From assembly GCA_023419315.1 (NCBI GenBank), contig JAEZYE010000007.1, forward strand, positions 1 to 64,000: 64,000 bases of DNA, in the 5' to 3' direction. This stretch comes from Pseudomonadota bacterium. GTDB taxonomy: Bacteria; Pseudomonadota; Gammaproteobacteria; Xanthomonadales; Xanthomonadaceae. Shown here piece after piece: positions 45,507 through 54,558 of the stretch. The number at the start of each line of letters is the position of its first letter. Positions within the stretch are counted from its first letter, which is position 1. The notes under the pieces were generated by a model. The model saw nothing but the letters and a program-made list of their open reading frames with translations. It did not search any database and was not told the DNA's origin. A program made the position numbers and the translations under genes.

Positions 45507-47867
45507 ATGCCAGTGAAAAATTCCAGTCTCGCCCTGCAGATCGCCACGACCATCGCCACCGAAATCGGTGCGCAGACCGCCCAGGCCCAGGCCGCCATCG
45601 CGCTGCTCGATGAAGGCGCGACCGTGCCGTTCATCGCGCGCTATCGCAAGGAAGTCACCGGGGGGCTGGACGACACCCAGTTGCGCAACCTCGAAGTGCG
45701 GCTGACCTATCTGCGCGAACTCGAAGACCGCCGCGCCGCGGTGCTGGCAAGCATCGAGGAGCAGGGCAAGCTCACCGACGAACTGCGCGCCGACATCGAA
45801 GCCGCCGACAGCAAGGCGCGGCTGGAAGATCTGTACCTGCCGTACAAGCCCAAGCGCCGCACGCGCGCGCAGATTGCGCGTGAAGCCGGACTGGAGCCAC
45901 TGGCCGATGGCTTGCTGGCGGATCCGTCGCAGGCGCCGGAAGCCGCCGCGGCCGCCTATGTGGATGCGGAGAAGGGCGTGGCCGACGTCAAGGCGGCACT
46001 CGAAGGCGCGCGCGCGATCCTGATGGAACGCTGGGGCGAGAACGCCGCGCTGGTGGGCGAACTGCGCGACTGGATGGGCGAAGTCGGCGTCATCCGCGCC
46101 CGTGTCGTCGAAGGCAAGGAGGAGGCGGGCGCGAAGTATCGCGACTACTTCGATCACGCCGAAGCACTGGCGAAGATTCCGTCGCATCGCCTGCTGGCGC
46201 TGTTCCGCGCGCGGCGCGAGGAAATCATCTACCTGGATCTGGATCCGGGCAGCGAAGCCGAGGCTGGCCATCTGCTGGCCGAGGGTCGTGTCGCCCGGCA
46301 TGCCGGCGTTTCCGCGCAGGGCCGCGCGGCGGACAAATGGTTGCTGGATGCGTGCCGACTGACCTGGCGCGCCAAGTTGCACATGCACCTGCTGCTGGAT
46401 CTTTTCAACCAGGCGCGCGAGAAGGCCGAGGCCGAAGCGATTGCGGTGTTCGGCGACAACCTCAAGGATCTGCTGCTGGCCGCGCCGGCCGGCCCGAAGT
46501 CGGTGCTGGGACTGGATCCCGGGCTGCGCACCGGGGTGAAGGTGGCCGTGGTGGATCGCACCGGCAAGCTGGTCGATACCGCGACCATCTATCCGCATGA
46601 GCCCAAGCGCCAGTGGGATCAATCGCTGCACGTGCTGCGCGCGTTGTGTGCCAAGCACCAGGTCGAACTGATCGCGATCGGCAACGGCACGGCGTCGCGC
46701 GAAACCGACAAGCTGGCCGGCGATCTGATCAAGCTCGCGCCGGAACTGAAGATGCAGAAGATCGTCGTCAGCGAGGCGGGCGCGTCGGTGTATTCGGCCT
46801 CCGAATTCGCGGCGAAGGAATTCCCCGGCCTCGACGTGTCGCTGCGCGGTGCGGTTTCGATTGCGCGCCGCCTGCAGGATCCGCTGGCCGAACTGGTGAA
46901 GATCGAGCCCAAGGCGATCGGCGTGGGGCAATACCAGCACGACGTCGATCAGTTCCGGCTGGCGCGCGCGCTCGACGCCCGCGTCGAGGACTGCGTGAAC
47001 GCGGTCGGCGTGGACGTGAACACCGCGTCGGCCGCCCTGCTGACGCGTGTTTCGGGTCTTTCCTCCACGGTGGCCGAGAACATCGTGGTCCACCGCGATG
47101 CGAACGGGCCGTTCCGCAACCGCCGCGAACTGCTCAAGGTGGCGCGGCTGGGCGAGAAAACGTTCGAGCAGTGCGCCGGCTTCCTGCGCATCGCCGACGG
47201 CGATCAGCCGCTGGATGCTTCGTCGGTGCATCCCGAAGCGTATCCGGTGGTCGAGCGCATCCTGGACAGATGTGGCCGGCAGGTGAAGCAGATCATCGGC
47301 GATGCGCCGTTCCTGCGCGGCGTGCGTGCGGAGGATTACACCGACGAACGTTTCGGCGTGCCGACCGTGCGCGACATCCTCAAGGAACTGGAAAAGCCCG
47401 GTCGCGATCCGCGCCCCGAATTCAAGGCCGCGCGATTCGCCGATGGCGTCGAGAACATCAAGGATCTGCGTCCGGGCATGATCCTGGAAGGCGTGATCAG
47501 CAACGTGGCCGCGTTCGGTGCGTTTGTCGACATCGGCGTGCACCAGGACGGGTTGATCCACATCTCCGCGCTGGCCGATCGCTACGTCAAGGATCCGCGC
47601 GACGTGGTGAAGGCCGGCGACATCGTCAAGGTGCGCGTGCTGGAAGTGGACGTGGCGCGCAAGCGGATCGCGTTGACGCGTCGCCTGGACGATACGCCGC
47701 CACCGCCGCGCGAGGAGCGTGGCGCACCGGCAGGCGGGCGTCCGGCTTCCGGACCACGCAACGGCCGTGAGGCAGGCCGCGGCGGCGGGCAGGGCGCACG
47801 TCCCGCAGCGCCGCCGGCGGACAACGCGCTGGCCGCCGCGTTCGCCCGGGCCCGCGACAACCGCTGA
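45507..47867 (+). CDS. tex: Tex family S1 RNA-binding transcription accessory protein
   Basis: A 786-residue Tex protein. Order: N-terminal helical HTH region (IALLDEGATVPFIARYRKEVTGGLDD), YqgF/RNase H-like domain (VLGLDPGLRTGVKVAVVDRTGK), helix-hairpin-helix pair (VDVNTASAALLTRVSGLSSTVAENIV) and C-terminal S1 domain (LRPGMILEGVISNVAAFGAFVDIGVHQDGLIHIS). The last 60 residues are rich in Pro, Gly and Arg and likely bind nucleic acid. Tex affects transcription of toxin and stress genes in several pathogens. The ATG at 45507 fits the family; the frame is open upstream but unsupported. Confidence 0.95.
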   Translation: MPVKNSSLALQIATTIATEIGAQTAQAQAAIALLDEGATVPFIARYRKEVTGGLDDTQLRNLEVRLTYLRELEDRRAAVLASIEEQGKLTDELRADIEAADSKARLEDLYLPYKPKRRTRAQIAREAGLEPLADGLLADPSQAPEAAAAAYVDAEKGVADVKAALEGARAILMERWGENAALVGELRDWMGEVGVIRARVVEGKEEAGAKYRDYFDHAEALAKIPSHRLLALFRARREEIIYLDLDPGSEAEAGHLLAEGRVARHAGVSAQGRAADKWLLDACRLTWRAKLHMHLLLDLFNQAREKAEAEAIAVFGDNLKDLLLAAPAGPKSVLGLDPGLRTGVKVAVVDRTGKLVDTATIYPHEPKRQWDQSLHVLRALCAKHQVELIAIGNGTASRETDKLAGDLIKLAPELKMQKIVVSEAGASVYSASEFAAKEFPGLDVSLRGAVSIARRLQDPLAELVKIEPKAIGVGQYQHDVDQFRLARALDARVEDCVNAVGVDVNTASAALLTRVSGLSSTVAENIVVHRDANGPFRNRRELLKVARLGEKTFEQCAGFLRIADGDQPLDASSVHPEAYPVVERILDRCGRQVKQIIGDAPFLRGVRAEDYTDERFGVPTVRDILKELEKPGRDPRPEFKAARFADGVENIKDLRPGMILEGVISNVAAFGAFVDIGVHQDGLIHISALADRYVKDPRDVVKAGDIVKVRVLEVDVARKRIALTRRLDDTPPPPREERGAPAGGRPASGPRNGREAGRGGGQGARPAAPPADNALAAAFARARDNR

Positions 47868-47880
47868 CGTTGCCCAAGGC

Positions 47881-47900
47881 GGGCGGCCCGCAGGCCGCCC
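47881..47900 (+). terminator. GC hairpin after tex (weak terminator)
   Basis: Stem GGGCGGCC / GGCCGCCC (47881-47888 and 47893-47900) with a CGCA loop, 13 bp after the tex stop. There is no U-run, so it may only partly terminate. Confidence 0.45.
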
Positions 47901-47955
47901 GTCGAGACAAAGGCCGGGTGCCAGGCATCCGCCAATTCATCTTTTCACCCTTGGA

Positions 47956-47975
47956 TTTCACCTTTTTTGGTGAAA
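47956..47975. promoter_or_regulatory. Candidate LexA operator before the mutasome operon
   Basis: Perfect inverted repeat TTTCACC (47956-47962), TTTTTT spacer, GGTGAAA (47969-47975), ending four bases before the lexA GTG at 47980. A further direct copy of TTTCACC lies at 47943-47949, 13 bp upstream of the left arm. The right arm overlaps the only Shine-Dalgarno-like bases. It differs from the LexA motifs known to me (E. coli CTGT-N8-ACAG; Xanthomonas TTAGTA- and TGTACA-type). Binding by the adjacent LexA is inferred. Confidence 0.6.
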
Positions 47976-47979
47976 GACT

Positions 47980-48606
47980 GTGCGGGTGAGCCTGAACCTG
48001 ACTTCCCGCCAAGCCGCCATCCTTGCCGTCGTGCGCGAGCACCTGGCCGCGACCGGCGTGGCGCCGACCCTGCAGGAAATCGGCGCGGCGGTCGGCATCG
48101 CGCACGTCAGCGCGGTGTTCAAGCACATGGAGGCGCTGGAGAAGAAGGGCTACCTGAGCCGGGATCCCAGCCGCCCGCGCGGCATCCGGCTGCTGGCTCC
48201 GGCGCTGGGTGAAGCCGGCCAGGCGCACATGCTTCCGGTAGTGGGACGGGTCGCCGCAGGCCAGCCGCTGCTCAGCAGCGGTGAAGTCGAGCAGCACCTG
48301 TGGGTGGACGGCAACCTGTTCCGCCTGCGCCCGGATTACCTGCTGCGCGTGGAAGGCGATTCCATGCGCGATGACGGCATCCTCGATGGCGATCTGGTCG
48401 GCGTCCACGTCACTCCCGAAGCCCATCACGGACAGATCGTCGTCGCCCGCCTCGGCGACGAAGGCATCACGATCAAGCGCCTGCACCGCACCGCGACCGA
48501 ATTGCGCTTGCTGCCGCGCAGCGCCGGCCATCGGCCCATCGATCCGGATCCGACCGAGGATTTCGCCATTGAAGGCCTGTACTGCGGCCTGATCCGGCAG
48601 GACTGA
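47980..48606 (+). CDS. lexA: LexA repressor (LexA2-type, heads the imuAB-dnaE2 cassette)
   Basis: A 208-residue SOS repressor with an N-terminal winged helix (LNLTSRQAAILAVVREHLAATGVAPTLQEIGAAVGI) whose recognition helix HVSAVFKHMEALEKKGYL departs from the E. coli type. The C-terminal self-cleaving domain is intact: Ala93-Gly94 scissile bond in RVAAGQPLL, nucleophile Ser128 in VEGDSMRDDGILDGD, and Lys166 in ITIKRL. RecA filament-stimulated cleavage should induce the operon. GTG start at 47980, with another GTG at 47986 possible. Its stop overlaps the imuA ATG by one base. A second LexA for the wider SOS regulon may exist elsewhere, as in Xanthomonas. Confidence 0.95.
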   Translation: MRVSLNLTSRQAAILAVVREHLAATGVAPTLQEIGAAVGIAHVSAVFKHMEALEKKGYLSRDPSRPRGIRLLAPALGEAGQAHMLPVVGRVAAGQPLLSSGEVEQHLWVDGNLFRLRPDYLLRVEGDSMRDDGILDGDLVGVHVTPEAHHGQIVVARLGDEGITIKRLHRTATELRLLPRSAGHRPIDPDPTEDFAIEGLYCGLIRQD

Positions 48607-49232
48607 TGGGCGCCGTCGTTGCCATCGATTCCCTGCTGGCCGCGCAGACGCTGTGGCATGCGGGGCGCAGCGCCGTTGTGGGCGGGGAATGCGAGAGCAC
48701 CGGCCATGCCGCGCTGGATGCCTTGCTGCCGCAGGCGGGCTGGCCAAAACGCGCGCTCATCGAATTGCTGTGGCCGGCCGACGGCATCGGCGAGCTGGCG
48801 CTGCTGCTGCCCACGCTCGCGCGGCTGACCCAAGGCGGCGATCCGGTCGCGATCATCGCGCCGCCGTACATTCCCTATGCACCGGCATGGCAGGCCGGCG
48901 GCGTGGATCTGGCGCAACTCCAGATCATCGAAGCGGCGCCGCGTGATGCGCTGTGGGCGTTCGAGCAATGCCTGCGCAGTGGTGCGTGCGCGGCGGTGGT
49001 CGGCTGGCCGGCGCAAGCGGACGGTCCGGCGCTGCGGCGCCTGCAGGTAGCGGCCGACAGCGGCGATTGCCTGGGTTTCGCCTTTCGCGATCGGCGGCAT
49101 GCGGCCAATCCATCGCCCGCCGCGCTGCGCCTGGAATACGCGCGCACGGCTGAAGGCGAGGGCGCCTGGCATGTGCGCAAGTGCCGCGGCGGGCATCCGC
49201 CCGCGCGCGCATTCGCGCTGGCGCGACAGTGA
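48606..49232 (+). CDS. imuA: ImuA, mutasome accessory protein (SulA/RecA-like)
   Basis: A 208-residue protein of the ImuA family, needed with ImuB and DnaE2 for damage-induced mutagenesis. It has the RecA/SulA-like fold pattern: PQAGWPKRALIELLWPADGIGELALLLPTLARL, VAIIAPPYIPYAPAWQAGGVDLAQL and DALWAFEQCLRSGACAAVVGWP. No Walker A Lys is evident. The C terminus ends CRGGHPPARAFAL. Its ATG overlaps the lexA stop (TGATG), and imuB begins 9 bp after it. Confidence 0.93.
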   Translation: MGAVVAIDSLLAAQTLWHAGRSAVVGGECESTGHAALDALLPQAGWPKRALIELLWPADGIGELALLLPTLARLTQGGDPVAIIAPPYIPYAPAWQAGGVDLAQLQIIEAAPRDALWAFEQCLRSGACAAVVGWPAQADGPALRRLQVAADSGDCLGFAFRDRRHAANPSPAALRLEYARTAEGEGAWHVRKCRGGHPPARAFALARQ

Positions 49233-49241
49233 GGCACGCGC

Positions 49242-50660
49242 ATGTTGTGGGCCTGTGTATTGCTGCCTCAGCTGGCGCTGGACGCCGTCCTCCGCCGACG
49301 GCCTGATCCGCAGGCGCCGCTGGCGCTGATCAGCGGCTCCTCGCAATTGCGCACCCTGCATGCGGTGAATGCGGCCGCGGCGGAAGCCGGCCTGCGCGCC
49401 GGCATGCGGCTGACCGCCGCGCATGCCTTGCTGCCCGAATTCGTGATGGCCAATTACGACGCGACCAGCGAAGCGCGCTGGCAGCGTTTCCTCGCAGCGT
49501 GGGCCTATCGCCACAGTTCGCTGGTGAGTGCGCAGTGGCCCGGCTGCATCGTGCTGGAGGTGCGCGCCAGCTTCCGCCTGCTCGGCCCGTGGCCGCGCAT
49601 GGAAGCGCGCCTGCGCGAGGAATTGACCGCGCTGGGGTTCCAGCACCGTATCGCGCTGGCGCCCACGCCGCGCGCCGCGCATGTGTTCGCCGGCCTGCGC
49701 GATGGCCTGGCCTTGCCGCATCCGGGCACGATGGAAGACACGCTCGACCGTGTGCCGGTGCGCCGTGCACGCCTGCCCGGCGAGGCGGGTGAGCGCCTGC
49801 ATCGCATGGGCATCCGCGATCTGCGCACGTTGCGCGCATTGCCACGCGACAGCCTGCGCCGCCGCTTCGGGCTGGAGGTGCTGGAACACCTGGATCGCCT
49901 GTATGGCGTGGCCGAAGATCCGCTGGACCATTACGCGCCGCCGGATTATTTCGATGCGCGCGTGGAACTGGGCCACGAAGTCGAAACCCATACCGCGCTG
50001 CTGTTTCCGCTGCGCAGGTTGATCGGCGATCTGTGCACCTACCTGTCGATCCGCGATGGCGGCGTGCAACGGTTCCAGTTGCGGCTCGAACATGAAAGCG
50101 GCCACACCGCCGTGGACGTCGGTCTGCTGGCGGCCGAGCGCGAACCGGCGATGCTGTTCGAACTGACCCGCAATCGCCTGGAACGCGCCAGCATCGATCA
50201 GCCGGTGATCGGATTGCGGCTGCTTGCACGCGAACTTCCGCCCTTCGTGCCGGCCACGCGCGATCTGTTCGATCTGCGTGCACAGCAGGGCGTTTCGTGG
50301 GAATCCCTGCGCGAACGCCTGCGCGCGCGGCTGGGGGACGAGTCGGTGTACCGGGTGATGCCGGCCGGCGATCCGCGACCGGAACGCGCCTGGCAATGCG
50401 TGCCTTCCGATTCGACGGCCATCGTCGCCGCGCCACCGCGTCCACCGCGCCCGGCGTGGTTGTTGCCCAAGCCCGTGCCACTGCGTGATTCGCGCCTGCG
50501 CATCGTCTCCGGTCCGGAGCGGCTGGAAAGCGGATGGTGGGACGGCGAGGACGCACGCCGCGATTACTACGTGCTGGAAACTTCGCAGGGCCAGCGCGCC
50601 TGGGCATTCGCCGCACCGGGCGAGCGCACCGGCTGGATGCTGCACGGATGGTTCGCATGA
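49242..50660 (+). CDS. imuB: ImuB, inactive Y-family polymerase-like protein
   Basis: A 472-residue Y-family homologue acting as a hub between the beta clamp and DnaE2. The polymerase catalytic acids are lacking: the start is WACVLLPQLALDAVL instead of the HxDxDxFF block, and the SxDE motif is replaced by VLEVRASFRLLG. The palm/finger and little-finger layout and the C-terminal ImuB tail (VSGPERLESGWWDGEDARRDYYVLE) remain. Its stop overlaps the dnaE2 ATG (ATGA), consistent with fixed stoichiometry. Confidence 0.95.
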   Translation: MLWACVLLPQLALDAVLRRRPDPQAPLALISGSSQLRTLHAVNAAAAEAGLRAGMRLTAAHALLPEFVMANYDATSEARWQRFLAAWAYRHSSLVSAQWPGCIVLEVRASFRLLGPWPRMEARLREELTALGFQHRIALAPTPRAAHVFAGLRDGLALPHPGTMEDTLDRVPVRRARLPGEAGERLHRMGIRDLRTLRALPRDSLRRRFGLEVLEHLDRLYGVAEDPLDHYAPPDYFDARVELGHEVETHTALLFPLRRLIGDLCTYLSIRDGGVQRFQLRLEHESGHTAVDVGLLAAEREPAMLFELTRNRLERASIDQPVIGLRLLARELPPFVPATRDLFDLRAQQGVSWESLRERLRARLGDESVYRVMPAGDPRPERAWQCVPSDSTAIVAAPPRPPRPAWLLPKPVPLRDSRLRIVSGPERLESGWWDGEDARRDYYVLETSQGQRAWAFAAPGERTGWMLHGWFA

Positions 50661-53600
50661 GCCGGCACGAAGAACGCAGCGATCATCCCGGCGCGCAGGT
50701 GCCGCGTGCGTGGCAGGTGGCGCAGCGCATGGGGCTGCACGCGGCCAACGATGACGATGCAACGCCGGCCGACGGCTTTCCCGCCTATGCCGAACTGCAT
50801 TGCCTGTCCGATTTCTCCTTCCTGCGCGGTGCGGCCGATGCGGAGCAGCTTTTCCTGCGTGCCAAACGCTGTGGCTATGAAGCGCTGGCCATTACCGACG
50901 AATGCTCGCTGGCCGGGATCGTGCGCGCCTGGGAAGCCGCCAGCGCCACCGGGCTGAAGCTGATTGTCGGCAGCGAATTCCGCCTGACGTGCGGCCTGAA
51001 GTGCGTGCTGCTGGTGGAAACCCACGCCGGTTACACCCGCCTGTGCGAACTGATCACGCAGGCGCGCCGCAGTGTCGCGAAGAAAGGCAGCTACCGGTTG
51101 ACCCGTGCGGATGTCGAGCGCGTGATCGGCGGACACCGTGGCGCGGCCAGCGGGTTGTTCGTGTTGTGGATCCCGTCCGACGAACCGGATCCCGCGCAGG
51201 GCCGCTGGCTGCAATCGCTGTGGGAGGACCGTGCGTTCCTCGCGGTGGAACTGCACCGCGATCAGGACGATGAGGCGCGGCTGCAGCAGCTGATGGCGGT
51301 GTCCGCGCAACTGGGCATGACTGCGCTCGCGTCCGGCGATGTGCACATGGACGTGCGTCGCCAGCGCGTGCTGCAGGACACGATGACCGCGATCCGCCAC
51401 AACCTGCCGTTGGCCGAATGCGGCGAGCATCTGTTCCGCAACGGCGAACGTCATCTGCGCACGCGGCGCGCGCTGGGCAACATCTACCCGCATGCGTTGC
51501 TGGAAAATGCCGTGCAGTTGGCCAGGCGGTGTTCGTTCGATCTCAAGAAGGACATCAAGTACGCCTACCCGGACGAACTGGTGCCGGCGGGGCATACGCC
51601 GGCTTCCTGGCTGCGGGCGCTGACCGAAAAGGGCATGAAGGAACGCTGGCCCAAGGGGGCGCCGGAACACATCGTGCGCCAGATCGATACCGAACTGGCA
51701 CTCATCGCGAAGAAGGAATACGAGGCTTTCTTCCTGACGGTGGAAGACATCGTCCGCTTCGCCAAGGAGCAGGACATCCTCTGCCAGGGACGCGGTTCCT
51801 CCGCCAATTCGGCGGTGTGTTTCGCGCTGGGAATCACGGTGGTCAATCCGGTCGAAACGCGGCTGCTGATGGCGCGCTTCCTGTCCGAGAACCGCAACGA
51901 GCCGCCGGACATCGACGTCGATTTCGAACACGAGCGGCGCGAGGAAGTGCTCCAGTACGTCTACCGCAAATACGGCCGCGATCGCGCGGCGCTGGCGGCG
52001 ACCGTGATCCGCTATCGCGGCAAGAGCGCGGTGCGCGATGTTGCCAAGGTGTTCGGCCTGCCGCCGGATCAGATCGCGCTGCTGTCCGAGTGTTTCGGCT
52101 GGGGCAACGGCGAAACACCGATGGACCAGCGCCTGCGCGATGCCGGCTTCGACCCGGAAAACCCGCTGATCCGCAAAGTCCTGCTGATCGCCGACGAACT
52201 GCAGGGACATCCGCGGCACCTGTCGCAGCATGTCGGTGGCTTCGTGATCGGCAATGCGCCGCTGTCCACGGCGGTGCCGGTGGAGAACGCCGCGATGGCC
52301 GAACGCACGATCATCCAGTGGGACAAGGATGATCTGGAAACGATGCAACTGCTGAAGGTCGATTGCCTCGCGCTGGGCATGCTGACCTGCATCCGCAAGG
52401 CGGTGGATCTGATCGAACGGCATCGCGGCATCCGCGTCGATCTGGCGCGGTTGCCGCGCCGGGATCGGCATACATTCAAGATGATCCAGACGGCCGACAC
52501 CGTGGGCGTTTTCCAGATCGAATCGCGCGCGCAGATGAGCATGCTGCCGCGCCTGAAGCCGGAGAATTTCTACGATCTGGTCGTCGAGGTCGCGATCGTC
52601 CGGCCCGGCCCGATCCAGGGCGACATGGTGCACCCGTATCTGCGCAGGCGGCAGGGCAAGGATCCGGTGACGTATCCGTCCGAAGGCGTGAGGGAAATCC
52701 TCGGCCGCACGCTCGGCATTCCCCTGTTCCAGGAACAGGTGATGGAACTGGTGATCCATGCGGGTTACTCGGAAGCCGAGGCCGATGGCCTGCGGCGTTC
52801 GATGGCGGCCTGGCGGCGCGGCGGCGACATGGAACCGCACCGGGTGCGGATCCGCGAACTGATGGAGAACAAAGGCTATTCGCCCGCCTTCATCGATCAG
52901 ATTTTCGAGCAGATCAAGGGCTTCGGTTCTTACGGTTTTCCGCAGAGCCACGCGGCCTCGTTCGCCAAGCTGGTCTACATCAGTTCCATGATCAAGCGGC
53001 ACGAGCCGGCGGCGTTCGCATGTGCATTGCTGAACTCGCAGCCGATGGGCTTCTATTCGCCAAACCAGATTGTCCAGGACGCGCGGCGGGGGAAGGGCGA
53101 ACGCGGCGGCGTGGACATCCTGCCGGTCGATGTCGCGTGCAGCGACTGGGACAGCACGCTGGAAGGCGGGCGTCCGCGCACCGGCGTGGATGATGGCGGG
53201 CAACCGATGATCCGGCTGGGCCTGCGCCAGGTCAGCGGCCTGTCCGACGCGGTGGCGGCGCGCATCGTGGACGCGCGCCGGCAGCGGCCTTTCCGCGACG
53301 TGCAGGATCTCTGCCTGCGCGCGAATCTCGATGAAAAGGCGCGGCACGCCCTGGCCGAAGCCGGCGCCCTGCAATCACTGGCCGGCCATCGCAACGCCGC
53401 GCGCTGGGCCATGGCCGGCATCGAACGCCAGCGCCCGCTGTTGCCCGGAAGTCCCGATGAAACCGCCATCGAACTGCCGGCGCCGGGCCGTGCGGAGGAC
53501 GTGCTGGCCGATTACCGCTCCATCGGCCTGACCTTGAACGCGCATCCGATGTCGCTGCTGCGCGAACGCCTGCGCCGGCAGCGGGTGATGGATTCGAACC

Positions 53601-53905
53601 AGTTGCGCGACGTGCCGCACGGCCGCGGTGTGCATGCGGCCGGCATCGTCACCCAGCGCCAGCGTCCCGGCACCGCCAAGGGCACGATTTTCGTCACGCT
53701 GGAAGACGAGCACGGCATGGTCAACGTGGTGGTGTGGTCGCACCTGGCCGTGCGCCAGCGCAAGGCCTTGCTCGGCGCGCGCCTGCTGTCGGTGCGCGGG
53801 CGCTGGGAACAGGTCGACGGTGTCCAGCATCTCATCGCGCAGCATCTGGAGGACATGAGCCATCTGCTCGGCGAACTCGATACGCCTTCGCGGGATTTCC
53901 ACTGA
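50657..53905 (+). CDS. dnaE2: Error-prone DNA polymerase DnaE2 (ImuC)
   Basis: A 1,082-residue C-family polymerase, the shorter, error-prone relative of DnaE. The PHP domain begins YAELHCLSDFSFLRGAADAEQLFLRAKRCGYEALAITDE; polymerase blocks include CQGRGSSANSAVCFALGIT and the acidic NEPPDIDVDFEHERREEV, followed by FQIESRAQMSMLPRLKP, and a C-terminal OB-fold (KGTIFVTLEDEHGMVNVVVW). It copies past lesions with ImuA and ImuB. The start at 50657 is set by the ATGA overlap with imuB; the upstream open frame lies inside imuB. The stop overlaps the next ATG. Confidence 0.96.
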   Translation: MSRHEERSDHPGAQVPRAWQVAQRMGLHAANDDDATPADGFPAYAELHCLSDFSFLRGAADAEQLFLRAKRCGYEALAITDECSLAGIVRAWEAASATGLKLIVGSEFRLTCGLKCVLLVETHAGYTRLCELITQARRSVAKKGSYRLTRADVERVIGGHRGAASGLFVLWIPSDEPDPAQGRWLQSLWEDRAFLAVELHRDQDDEARLQQLMAVSAQLGMTALASGDVHMDVRRQRVLQDTMTAIRHNLPLAECGEHLFRNGERHLRTRRALGNIYPHALLENAVQLARRCSFDLKKDIKYAYPDELVPAGHTPASWLRALTEKGMKERWPKGAPEHIVRQIDTELALIAKKEYEAFFLTVEDIVRFAKEQDILCQGRGSSANSAVCFALGITVVNPVETRLLMARFLSENRNEPPDIDVDFEHERREEVLQYVYRKYGRDRAALAATVIRYRGKSAVRDVAKVFGLPPDQIALLSECFGWGNGETPMDQRLRDAGFDPENPLIRKVLLIADELQGHPRHLSQHVGGFVIGNAPLSTAVPVENAAMAERTIIQWDKDDLETMQLLKVDCLALGMLTCIRKAVDLIERHRGIRVDLARLPRRDRHTFKMIQTADTVGVFQIESRAQMSMLPRLKPENFYDLVVEVAIVRPGPIQGDMVHPYLRRRQGKDPVTYPSEGVREILGRTLGIPLFQEQVMELVIHAGYSEAEADGLRRSMAAWRRGGDMEPHRVRIRELMENKGYSPAFIDQIFEQIKGFGSYGFPQSHAASFAKLVYISSMIKRHEPAAFACALLNSQPMGFYSPNQIVQDARRGKGERGGVDILPVDVACSDWDSTLEGGRPRTGVDDGGQPMIRLGLRQVSGLSDAVAARIVDARRQRPFRDVQDLCLRANLDEKARHALAEAGALQSLAGHRNAARWAMAGIERQRPLLPGSPDETAIELPAPGRAEDVLADYRSIGLTLNAHPMSLLRERLRRQRVMDSNQLRDVPHGRGVHAAGIVTQRQRPGTAKGTIFVTLEDEHGMVNVVVWSHLAVRQRKALLGARLLSVRGRWEQVDGVQHLIAQHLEDMSHLLGELDTPSRDFH

Positions 53906-54471
53906 TGGAGCTGTTTGCCGATTCGCTCATCCAACTGGTCGATGACGCCCAGGGCGGCATCCGCTACTGGCCGGGCTTCGTCGACGAGGCGCTGGCCGCG
54001 CAGTGGTTCGAACAACTGCAGACGCGCGCACGCTGGAGTTCGATGCAGCGCCCGATGTACGACCGTGTGGTGGACGTGCCACGCCTGCTTTCGAGCTGCG
54101 ACGTGGAGGAGCTTCCCGTAAACCTGCCGCTGGCCGACATCCTCGAGCGCGTGCAGGCGAAGGCGCCGGCGCCGTATTCGCGCATCGGCATGAACCTCTA
54201 TCGCGATGGCAATGACAGCGTCGCCATGCACAGCGACAAGCTGCACATCCTGCGCGAAGGGCATCCCATCACGCTGGTCTCGCTGGGCGCGCCGCGCCGG
54301 ATGCTGATCAAGGCCAAGGCGGCCGGCAGCAAGGCGATCGCCATCGATCTGATGCCGGGCAGCCTGCTGAGCATGAGCCACGCCTCGCAGCTGACCCACG
54401 AACACGGCATCCCCAAGACCCGCAAAGCGCAGGGGCCGCGCATCAGCGTGGTGTTCCGCGTCCGTCCGTGA
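53905..54471 (+). CDS. AlkB-family 2-oxoglutarate/Fe(II) dioxygenase
   Basis: A 188-residue AlkB-like enzyme, predicted to remove alkyl groups from DNA bases by oxidation. The iron triad can be placed: His109 and Asp111 in AMHSDK, distal His167 in THEHGIPK, with 2-oxoglutarate-binding Arg in GPRISVVFR. The substrate-side motif SRIGMNLYRDGNDSV resembles ABH2/ABH3-type members. The ATG at 53905 shares a base with the dnaE2 stop (TGATG), making it the fifth gene of the lexA-imuA-imuB-dnaE2 operon and thus probably SOS-induced. Start upstream at 53734 is rejected as it lies within dnaE2. Confidence 0.92.
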   Translation: MELFADSLIQLVDDAQGGIRYWPGFVDEALAAQWFEQLQTRARWSSMQRPMYDRVVDVPRLLSSCDVEELPVNLPLADILERVQAKAPAPYSRIGMNLYRDGNDSVAMHSDKLHILREGHPITLVSLGAPRRMLIKAKAAGSKAIAIDLMPGSLLSMSHASQLTHEHGIPKTRKAQGPRISVVFRVRP

Positions 54472-54558
54472 GCGACCGCCGCCTGCGCGAAAAAGCGCCG
54501 GCAAGCCGGGAGGCGTAAGATCGCCGCGCGGTGCGCATTGCTGGCAGGAGGCCAATCC

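Noticed and set aside
50567..53374. A 935-codon minus-strand frame over dnaE2
   Set aside because: Shadow of the DnaE2 gene; no recognisable domain.
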